Shown here: positions 26,601 to 38,600 of the stretch, piece after piece
Position numbering within the stretch: position 1 is the first letter of the stretch
Layout: each line of letters begins with the position of its first letter
Assembly: GCF_965363235.1 (NCBI RefSeq)
Contig: NC_134844.1
Span: 15,916,646-15,980,645 of the forward strand
Reading direction: 5' to 3'
DNA length: 64,000 bases
Source: Mytilus galloprovincialis
Lineage: Eukaryota > Mollusca > Bivalvia > Mytilida > Mytilidae
Translations under genes and position numbers: made by a program
Notes under the pieces: model-generated
Told to the model about the DNA's origin: nothing
Databases searched by the model: none
The model's input: only the letters and a program-made list of their open reading frames with translations

Positions 26601-29600
26601 TTCTATTCATAATCATTATTCTATTCATGATCAGGCTCTCCGACCAAACGTTATCTTTTCAAGAATCTACATGTATGATTTTTTTTAAAATAAACCTACC
26701 CCCCTTTTTTTCCTAACCTTCGGTTCTAACCCCAATGTTTCATTATATATTATATACAGACAAGACTGTGAGTGAAGCAAAGCATGCAGTCATATTCCAA
26801 TTTGAATATAAACACCGTCTATATATAATATATGTATTTTTTTACATAAATTTCTATTGATACATTTTAAAATAGATGTTACTATGGGTAATATGTATTT
26901 CCATGGTAACTATTGAAGTCAGCAACTATTAACGATGGTAATTTAGAGTAAGCTTATGCTTAAATGTAATTTTTTTTATCAGTTATAGAACAATTCAGTA
27001 CATTAAAGCTCCAAAACTGCAATATTCTGCAAATATTAACTCCGTTTCTAAGGAAAAAATCGGTTGCTATGGTGATAAAACTAAAGAAAGTCCCAAGCTT
27101 TTTTCTATTTAATTTGGTAAAGTAGTATCCAAACTTCATAACTAAAGTGCTAACAATGCTATACACAGTTGCTCTTTTCTGAAAAACACCACAGATAATT
27201 TGATAATTTCGCAAAAATCCCAAATTCAGAAAAGTTGAAAATATGCATTTTTTGGCAAAAATTTTCAAAAAATTTACAAATTTGGTTTACATGCAATATG
27301 AACTAAAATGATGCTAAAACCAAGTTGTATCAATGTTACATATGAAAATTAATGAAAAATGCTTGATTCTATTCCTATTCAGGCTCTGAATTGTAGTGAT
27401 TTAGCTGATTTTGGAAAGATTTTACTATGCTAATATGATGCTTCACAACCAAAAAATAGAGTGTCCGTTACCATGGCAACCACTCGTATTTTCCCACTCA
27501 TATTTATTTTGTGAGCAGTATTCAGTTACTGCTTCTTCTAGGCTATTTAAAGATAAAATCTGAAACCCTCATAAATCACATGTATATGGCACCCTGCCTG
27601 GTTCATACAAAGAGCTGTACAAATTCATAGATATTAAAGTTTTATTCCGCTAGATAAGCGATCACCATCGATTTTAAATTTAGAGTATCAATTCTCTGCG
27701 TTCGGCCATTTTGTCTTCTTTCTCGATTAATAACAACGATATGTCTATAAACCACAAAGGAACAAAACTACAGTAACCGATGTAGTCGTAATTGCGTGTC
27801 GATATCTTGTCAATCGTACGGTTGTTTTATCCGACTAACTAACTTGATACGGAAAATATTCTTATTTTTTTAAATTACCATGGTCTGTTGTTTTTAAACT
27901 GTTGATATTGGAATTAGGTAAAAAGTCAAAGTTGAAATCATAAATAAGTGTTCCGTGAAAATTGTTTTCGAAAATCTAATTTGTTCAGAATTCTTAAAGT
28001 AATAAACTTTTTTCAAATAAATTCTGATCTTCCCTCATCTAATCACCAGCATGGCTAAGGGTATTACTTCCAAAGGTATTGTGAGGGGTGTGAGGTGACA
28101 CGTCCAGGTATTCAAGCGATTTCCTGTCGGGCTTGCAAGTTCATGCATCGTTTCACTTCTGCAGGTATTGATCAGTGTACACGGCCGATAACTTATAACT
28201 TTCCATTTTGAACTATCAGATGTATAATATACAACTCTGTCATTACTAAACTCATACGCTTGTTTATAAATAACATTTCTGGTGTAAAGAATATTATTCA
28301 TAAAAATATAAATAATACCCAAAAAATAAGATTTGATGAAATTAAACTCTATTTAAATATTTTTTCCAAGGGTGAATTTGGGAAAATGTAATATATACTC
28401 ATTGTCAATAGTGAAGGACAGATTGGAACATACCAGAAATATTGATTTAAAAAAATGTACGCACTTGTCAACGATTCGTTTATACGACTGGGTAGAAAGT
28501 TACGGAACTATAGCGCAATTTAAAATATATACATGTATACATTGAACATAAGAAAAAAACATATATTTTGAATGAATTGGGGTAAAAGATTTGTAAATAG
28601 ACTAGTCCACGTATGCCAACAGTATGTAATCATCAAATGTCGATAGACTATTGTATACCAGAAGAAGAAGAAGAAGAGAACCAATTTGATTTAAATACAG
28701 GTCTATTTGCTTTGCTTCATCGAAGTTGTGGACATAGTAAAATCACAGATTTATATTTCAATAAGATTGTTCACGAACAAAGGAAGGAATTCGTCATCAC
28801 AATTGTTATATATGCCACTGGACGAACAATGATTATCCCCAAGGGATGTGAATATTTTGTTGGGAAACTATTGAGTATCAAAGTTTCAAATTAATTTCGG
28901 GATTTATTTTCTTTCTTGGTATTCAATAACAGAAAGAAAAAAAATTACTTGTCCGCTAAATAGGGGTATTCTTGTCAGATAAAAGACTTTTAGTTATATT
29001 TAAAAAATAGGGAAATATGACATTAAATTGGTTCTGTCTTTTTTTTAAACATCGTTAAAAAGATGTGTGTCTAAGTTGAACGCCACAAGAACCCTGTACT
29101 ACTAGTACGAGAGTATAGCATGTAAACATTCCTTCTCAATAATATGGTTGTATTTGAAAGCTTTTCATACAGATTGACAACTCATGGTCCGATATGCATG
29201 TAATATTTGCCACCTGACGCCCATAGTTCTTTCTACCATCATCATCTTATTCTTTGATATTGCTGTTAACATCGATGGTTCACACCCAAACAAAATGGGA
29301 GTAATGTACCTTCAGAGCTTCTCCGTGTTATACACTTGTAAAACTTAATATATAGACGAACTTTCTGTATTGAAATGAATCTACATCTCACAAACAGGAT
29401 TTTCAAATAACGATTTTGAGTAATCACCTTACAAACCAATATAAACGTATGGCAAGATATAACCATGAAGGAATTTAGTTTTTGTCAGACGCAAGAACTC
29501 ATCACTATCATAAACGTATACGTATATATGCATGCAGTTTCAAGTATCAAGAACAAGCGGTCGATGTCGATAGTCCGTTTTCTAACTGTTCAGAGTTAGA

Positions 29601-32600
29601 CATGTTACTTGTTCATTCTTGGAAGCCTTCATGTTCCCCGTCCAACGATGGGAACTCTTTCTGGTTGTGTTGACTATAAATGCTTGTATGGCAATTCTGT
29701 CGTTTATCTATACAAGTGGTTGCATTTCCTCTCCTTTCCCAACAAACAAACTAACGAAACGCTACTAGTCTGCTTTCTCTGGAGCTCATCCCCAATGACG
29801 CTTATACGTCAGGAAACTTACATGTATACTAATAATGATTGTTTCAAGAACAACGATGTATGGACGAACTATTCTAAATTCGTCAATATCAGTTATGCAT
29901 GACTAAAATATAAGTTTTATTACAACTACTGTATTACTTATTTGGATTAATGACGGCTATCATGTTCAACATTGCACAAATATTATCATAGAATTAAAAA
30001 AAAAATGTACAAAAATCCTCAAAAAAAAATAATGCTTTAGCTTAGATAATTGGTATTTTTTTCACAAAAAGTTCGTGTAAATGATTGTCAAATGAATTTA
30101 ATTATGTAAGAATGAAATGTTAAAAAGAAACTAAAAAAAAAATCATGCATGTTGTATGTTGTATTTTTTTTCAATTAAAAACTTTTAAATTGCGATAGTT
30201 TTATGAGCATTTAAACACAGCCAGATTTGAATACAAGTTAAGAAATTTCGGTAAAGTCAATGATATCAAACAGATGTGCAATGGTATATCAAATTGGGTA
30301 ATATTGCATTTAGTTTTTATTAAAGATTAAAACTACTATGTTTTACTTCATATTTGAATCTTTACGCCAATTGCCGCTAAGAAAGTTATAAAAAAATGTT
30401 TCCTTTAATTTTTTTACACTTTCGGAATTACGAATCTGAATTTTATTTTCAATTAATTTACACAATTTAATTATTGTATCTTTATTCTCATCGTGTATTA
30501 AATCTTAGTGTATTAAATACAGCATACTCTTTCTAATCCTTTCTGTCAAGTTATGCTTTTCAAATAACAACATTCATACCTGTGTACGCTTGAACTCACA
30601 CCTGCGGCTAAATAGCTACACGGTAAACGAATTGACCTCAAGCCGAGAAATATACAGTGACCTTTACAAAATAATATACACACTCTGCTCACACATTAGT
30701 TGCATTGAAATGATTATCAAAACAATAACGCTAAATAGAACTGAAATGTTTTCTGTTCAATATCAGTAAAAATGTTCAATAAATATTTTATGAAAAAAAT
30801 CTCAACAATAATTAATGAAATTTATTCGAAAACATTTACTAGAGATAATTTTATAGGAGTTTAATTCAATCAATACAAAACGGTATATGCATATTCCTTT
30901 TCGTTCATTCTTATATTGTGGTTAATAACTACGACCATTCGTCAGCTGTGCGCTTTTAATTACGTATATTGTCGATAAGCTATCAGAGTTAAACAGCTTT
31001 TATTTTTTCCCAGAATTCAACACATCGGGCTAAAACGTCACGACCCACTCGAGAATTCAACCAAAAAAGTTACAAATACTTGATTTTCTCCGTTATTAGA
31101 AGGAATATAAATTTAAAACTTTGCAAATGTGTTTTTTTTGTGTTAAGATGAACATAATTAGATGATAAATAAAAAAATCGCGGAATTCCCCTTTAACCTA
31201 TAGTCGTGAGGATACTGTCTATTCATCTCATTAACAGATATGACAAACCATATTGTAAACAAAATGTTTTATAGAATAATTCAGTTAAAATCATGCAAGT
31301 ACATTACTAGGGATTACAAACAGGTAAACGTCTTCCAGCAACGACCAAAAACTATACGCATTAAGATTATTTGTTTCTCTGTGACATTTCTTCTCTTGTC
31401 TAATTAAAACCTTTTATCTTGACAAACATTCTCGTTTTCCGGCATGTCCATTTATGTTTTTACAAACGATATATGACGTTGCTGACGTCAATGATTTCGC
31501 TAGCAAACGTTTGTTTGCGGGAAAACGCATTTTAGCATATTGAGGCTTTGAATTTTATATAAGCGTATTCGATCGAATAATCTAGACCATCAAGCTTTAG
31601 CGTATGAAACCATCGCAATTTAGCGTGACGATCGAGTTTCACCTACAAATATACAATAAAAGATATGTTTCACTTATTTATCTCCACAGATAGAAATACA
31701 GTTTCAGAAATTTTATCCACGCTTTTGAATCATGCACTGCTAAAAGAAGATTTAAAATCTCTAGAAGGAGGAAAGCTTCTATATTTTGCATCTACAATTC
31801 CATACAATCCAAATTCAGACGAAGACATAAGAGATAAGCGAACTGAGATTACTGCTTTACTTTTGAAATATGGCGCTGACCCAAATGAACATTCAGAAGA
31901 TTGCATACCATTAGTAGAAGCATGCAGACAAACAAATATAGGCTTGACTAAACTCCTGTTAGAGTCTGGGGCGATGGTAAATGTTAGAAGCAGCGAATGG
32001 AAAAGAGAAAACGAGAATGGTTGTCAAGATAAAAGGTTTTTATTAGACAAGAAAAGAAATGTGAGCGATGGAAATTCTCTTCTTCATGTTCTGTTTTCTA
32101 CATATGGTGACAAAGGTAAGATGTTCCTTAATTGGTATTTATAAAAAAATACAACTTATACATTGGAGTACGTCATATGGTTTTTCTTCGAATAGCTTGC
32201 ATTACGTACAGCTAATAGTTTGTTTTAGACTGACAGTTTTAAAAAACATAATATGTCGCTCATTGAACTATTACCGTAAATAAAGTCAGTTGGCTGTTGC
32301 AACGGTTTTGAAAACAAACGGTGTCAACATGCAATAAAATAATGAATACCAAATCTTTTAACTGCCTTTCCACGGGGACGAAATACATCATAGTGGTACT
32401 TGCGCAAAACTACAAATGTTGTGTATCTACTACAGTATAAATGATGATGAATAGAACTGCCAATTCAAAAACGCATAAACGGTCATCATAGGACTACATG
32501 TATGAATATATGCCTAGCATTTCTATCAGTACAACTCAGATAAAGCCGACAAGGACAAACATTACACGCCTAACGAAAAATATATTTGTTATATAGTAAT

Positions 32601-35600
32601 TCGAGTGGTTTAGGGCGTTTAACACAGTGTATGTGGTGTTACCACAATGTCTTAGATTCAGGAGTTGGAATCCCACAATGAAAAGAATTAAAAACGGCAA
32701 ACTAATGAATGGCATTTACATTATAGAATGTTTGGTGTGTGACCTCCAAACTGTTGGTTCGTCAAAGCAGCCTTTCCACAAAAACCCACAATGGCCATAG
32801 GATGATAGATATATAAGAAGATTTGGTATGAGTGCCAATGAGACAACTTCTCATCCATGTCACAGTTTGAACAAGTAAACCATTAAAAGGTCAAAGTACG
32901 GTCTTCAACACAAAGCATTGACTCACACCGAATAACAAGACCCAAAAATGACTAAAATGTAAAACCATTCAAACGGAAAACACAACAGTCTAAAAAAAAA
33001 ACTAGTAAAGAGAAAGACGTCTGAACCACATCAACAAACGACATTTCTGAAAATCAATTTCCCTAACTAGGAGAGATGCAAACAAATGCAGCGGGTTCTA
33101 TTATTTCGATAGTACCAACCGTCATCCTTATCTGAAAAAAAATGTAACAATCAAAACCAAGGAGTAAACAAAGACTCACAAAACCAAAGGACATTTACAT
33201 CAACAGTTATGATTAATAATTAAGAAACAACACGAACTCCTCTAAAAACCGGGAGTGAAATCAGGTGCTCCGGAAGGGTAAGCATTTCTTGCACCGGATA
33301 TGGCTACCGTCGTGTTATTTCTCTGTTCAGTTCGGTAATGTTGGAAGGTTATTATGACTGAGGAATGTAGTCTTGTGTCGTGGCAAATGAATACACCAAG
33401 ACAATATATAGTTATGGATTCTTTATTTCGTTCTATATTGGAATTCAAAATAAATACCCTGTAATAACAATACATTTTATTAATGGATGTAATATAATTA
33501 AGTAACTATATAAAAGATTTAAAACATTATGTTAACAATTATGAACAAGGAAACTGTTTACTTTTCCAAGCATTTCAATAATAAAAGAATAATATATAAT
33601 TTCATTAAATCAGAAATTGTGATCTCCAATTCTATTGTCTCATGAATACATCTAAATATCAAATCTAATCATAATGCATATGTCGATGCATTAGTAATTA
33701 TACATTATAACAGTAATGCAATGAACTGTTAAATACCAAATTTAAATAAGCATATTTAAAAATAACATATACATGCAAAGCAAGAACATACGTGCAAACA
33801 ATGCATAAAGCACTTTCTAAAGCAGACAATACAATAAGCAAAACGCACATAGATTCAACATAACATAACCTACCTCACAGGTATTTGTGAAGGCTTGCAT
33901 ACAATTAAAGTACGATCACATCAGGTTGATGCCGACATGGTGGGTCATCAAAATGGAATATACCTGCAGTACAAATATTAAATTCATAACTAACCTAATC
34001 TGCATATCAAAATAAGATAGTTATTATCTTTATCAATTTATGACTTTTTTTAATATCTGAAATTATTATAAAACATTCATTCCATAAAATTCAATAGTTT
34101 AATCAATTTACTGAAATTTAGCTGTTTTATATAATTTACCGTATTCAACCATAAAAGCACAATTATTAAAGAGATTTAAAGTTTTCTATTGTTACACTTA
34201 CATATCACATCTACACATCATTCAAACATGCATTTATTCATAACATTCATAAATCATGCATACATATAATTATAAGGATAGATAATTAATATGTTAGTAT
34301 AAGAAGATTAACTGACCTTATAAATAGGAAAACCAAACTCCAAATAGAATAGAATATTACAATGTACTAGACACTGAAAATGGTGTCCATTACACAAAAG
34401 TGACCATGTAGAAATGTAAAGTTCCCGCCAAAGAATTGACCACTAATCAATACCAATAAAACACAATTGCAACACCTGATAAAAGTCACACCTGAGCGAA
34501 CCTGAAATATACACTCCGTATAGTTTAACCATGCAATAATATAAAACTACAGTATTACTTATCTATAAAATACATATATCCTAAAATAACACTTTACCAC
34601 AGGAAGAATATCAGATATGATTTCTGACATACTTTTGTCATAATGGCCAATCAGCTCATGATGGCGACCGTAAAATTTCTTGAGTGATGACCTTAATTTA
34701 ATTGATTCATGGCCCTGTCGTAGCAACTTTTGAGAAAGCAGTATTCATCGTTCAACGAAATCAACGTACTTTGAGCTAGCTCTAGAGTAACGTATCAATT
34801 GAGACACATATACTCCATATGCTGGTGCCGCTGGGATGTTGCTTCACAGAAACGGAAAGTTGACTATATGAAAATTGAAATCATCGCGTTTGTCATAAAT
34901 TTTGGTATTCAACCTACCATCAGTACTCATTTCGAGAAAAAGGTCTAAATATGAAGCAGATTTTTCTGTGTCGGTAGTATCTTTAATTTCAAGTTCTCTT
35001 GGATATATTAAATGTAAGTGATCACTGAATCTATTATTATTAAGAGACAGTACATCATCAATATACCGAAAGGTGAAATTAAAAGACTGGGCTAATTTCG
35101 TTTTTTCCTTTCTGTACAAGCCCTTGGGTAAATTTTGCTTCATATGAATATAAAAACAAATTTGCAAGATGAGCGCAATTGGTATCCATTGGGATTGTTG
35201 TCAGTTAAAAAGTCCAGCATGGCAGTTATATCCTCGCCGGTATATTTTGTCCTTGACTCTGTATGATTTTTCACAAAGTAAGCTGAATTCCAACCCAAAA
35301 CTAGATATTCAAAACGTCTAGTGCCTTTTTTGTTAAAGAAACATAAGCTGACGAGTTCTTTCAGTCGAGCTTTAAGTTTAGTATGTGGAATAGTGGTATA
35401 AAGAGTTGAAAAATCAAAGGTTTTTATGTTGGTACAATGTTTTAATGATTGAGATTGTAAATTCACCAATAACTCACAACATAGAGAGACACACTATACA
35501 ATATCGATTGAAATGGATTAACTCAATCAAAACACATATTAACATAATTAAACATAGCCTGTAGTACATTTAGTTTCTATATCAAGATGTCTTCCCGAAT

Positions 35601-38600
35601 CTTCTGTTCAATCGGAGGTTAAAGTCATCAAGTTAATGATCCGACAGTCTGTAATGCTGGCTAACTCGGAGCCCGGTGTGGCTTCTAAGTAATGTCACTT
35701 ATAAGGTCGTCGGGGGTGTTTGTGGAATGGCTCCAATGGTTGTGTAGGTGATTAAAAACGTTGCCTTCAGATACATCACTCATTGCAAATAAACTTTGAT
35801 TATCTTCGGTTGCCTGACTGTGAAAAGTTAATTAATTATCTGCATATCTCTTCAGACAGGGTCTAACTATCTTTATCTTTTCTCCAGAAAAAAAACTTCT
35901 ATTAACGACGATTTTGATTGAAAGCGGTATCAATGTTAATATGGTTGACAAGTCAGGAAGATCTGCACTGTTTAGTGCCATTCAAACGATTCCAAAAGAA
36001 ACAGATGATTACCTTGAGGAAATGGATGAAACAAATTACATGAACATGCATTCTAGCACCTTCAGAAGCGAATTTCCATCCAACAGGTATTATGCATCCA
36101 AGGAAATTGTATCAGAGTTGCTAACACATGGAGCAGATGTTAATTTGCAGGATTACGACGGTGATGATGTCGTAACAACGTTCTGTCGTTCAGGTTAGGC
36201 TTTGCTTTACAATAGTTTTAGTGACAGAGTATTTGTCATCTTTGCATATACAAAACTTTAATGCCGACATGAATTATCTATGATATGGTAATTAATATAG
36301 ATAAATTAATTGTTTACACAACTTTTGAATTTTTGAAATACTAAGGCTTTTTTTACCTCAGGAATAGATAACCTAAGCTGTATTTGGCAAAGAGCTCCCC
36401 GTCTTGCCTTACGATGGGATGATTGAATAGTTATAAGTCAAGTGCTCTAAAATCGGTCTATACTTCTTTCAACTATGAAAACTGGAGGTCATTCTTATAA
36501 ACATTTGACTCTGTGTAAGGACCTTAATTAGATAATATAATTTGTATGACTTTGTTGTTCTTCAAAGTTATAAAATAACAATATGATGTTGATAACTCTG
36601 TTTTGTTTTGCAGGATCAGATACCGATATAGGAGAAACTCTCATCAAAGCGAATGATTTAAACTTAAATACGGAAATGTTCTATGTACAATTAGCCTTGA
36701 CAAACAAACTGTTGAAATACAGGAAACCAAATTGGGTTAATTTTTTGTGTCTTCTCATGAATAAAGGAGCTAGCCCTAATATATTTAAAGGAAAAGTCTC
36801 AAATTTGATTGATGTTACTGCTCAAGGAAATCATTGCCTTGTTGAAGGAATGTTGAAGAATGGAGCGAATATAAACTTTGCAGATCCTTCTAAAAGAAGT
36901 GCATTGCATTATTCTTGTATTTTAAGTAAGATATTGAAAAGGAGTAGGTCAAGTAAGACCCCTTTTTGGCCCCAAAATATAGCAGTTTTACAAAATTGTT
37001 AAAATGTAAACTTTTAGTTATTTATTGGATAGCAGAATGGTTCTGCTACATGAATATGGGCTGTATTTGACAATACAATGCACATATATTGGGTACTAGC
37101 ACCATTAAGTCATGCTAAATTACTGAAATCTTTACAATTCCAGCATTTTAGTTAAATTTTAGACGGTTTCCGTGTAAAACGAAAGTGTCCGCATTCGTGT
37201 CCATCCAAAATATTGAAATGGTAGTTGTATTGGATGATAATACATAACATATATAAAGATTGAGGATGAACACGGATGCGGCCACTTTCGTTTTTGACAA
37301 AAACCATCTGAAAAGTGACATTTTTTCGCATATTTGGTAGATTTTTCATATTTGAGCTTGAATCGGATTGTTTTTAATGATTAAATAAGTTAAAATCTTT
37401 CACATAAATTAATTGAATCCTATGAAATAGACACTTAAGTGTTTAAAAAGTGGTCAAAATCTTTCGTCAGATGAAACTGAAATTTGAGGCCAAAATCGGT
37501 CCTTACCGGACCTACTCCTTTAGCAGCAAATAAAGAAATTTTTGATATATTTTCCCTTTTCCTGTGTTGTACATTTGTTACAGGCAATATCTAGAAAAAG
37601 GGAGAATTTAATTAGAAAAACGGGTTTAATAAATGATCTTTTTACTTTTAAATCAGTTTGGAATTTTAACGTTTATTTGTTTTGCCGTTTCATTTCATTT
37701 AGCTTTCTATTTGTCTGAAGTTTTGTAACACTTAACATGATTCATATCCATAAAAAGTTAATTGATGACGGCTTACAATTTGTGATAAGTATATTCTTAA
37801 TGTTACCTTAAATAAATATTTTTTTCTTCTTGTCATTTGCTTTAAATCCCCATTTTAACGAAGTAATGATATAAATAAATACATGTTTTAATAAACGTTT
37901 GCCTTAAATATAAATAATCACTCAAAATCAACAAAAATGTCTTTTCTATCTTTTTTATTTGGTGAACATGTGATAAAATATTTCAGTCAAATAAAGTTTT
38001 TTAAATGATATATATTTGAAACAGTTAATTTGACAATTTCTAATTTTTTTCTGTATTTTCAGAGAATCCACATGATCGTGATAAAATAATTCGACTTCTC
38101 GTAAAATATGGTGCAGACCTTAATTGTAGATCAATTACTAGAGAAAAGCCACTGGATTCTATTGTGAATAGTATGACACATGATATAGGAAAGCATGGTA
38201 CTGTAAAATATGACCAAGATTGTTTTAAAGAGGAAGTTGATTTATCCCTACTCAATCTCTTTATTTGTGGAGGATCGGATTTATGTCCAATTAAAAAACT
38301 AAAAAAAGACACGCTGAGTTTGTTGAAAAAATGCAATTCCAAATGGTCAGAGAATTTAATTGAAGGAAGGTAAGCTTATGTCTGGACATTATTGTAAATT
38401 TTCGTCTTTCGTATTAGATGTGTCATAATATTACAAAAGTAAATATTCAACAAAGAATTTTAAATAAATTATATACATTTACACTTTTTGTTTTGGTCTC
38501 AGAAGAATTAAAAGCGTCTTCTCATATCTTATTATATATTTTATGTCGGACTATAAAGTCTAGGTCAATTATTAAGCGTTTATCGATCTCGATTTTTGTT

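Larger units (their letters stand above)
15440..31689. other. Intron 7 of the ASB-like gene, 16.25 kb, repeat-rich
   Basis: No ankyrin-like coding segment was found here. It holds the elements listed separately: 17121-17747, 20205-20480, 22981-23152, 23440-24160, 24178-24320, 24497-24810 and the duplicated block 25700-27400. The intervals 15440-17120, 17748-20200, 20481-22980, 27401-28610 and 29903-31689 showed no gene. An insulated gene inside the intron cannot be excluded but has no visible support. Confidence 0.6.

Noticed and set aside
28035..28322. 95-codon minus-strand ORF
   Set aside because: No recognisable motif, no splice context and no composition differing from chance AT-rich frames.
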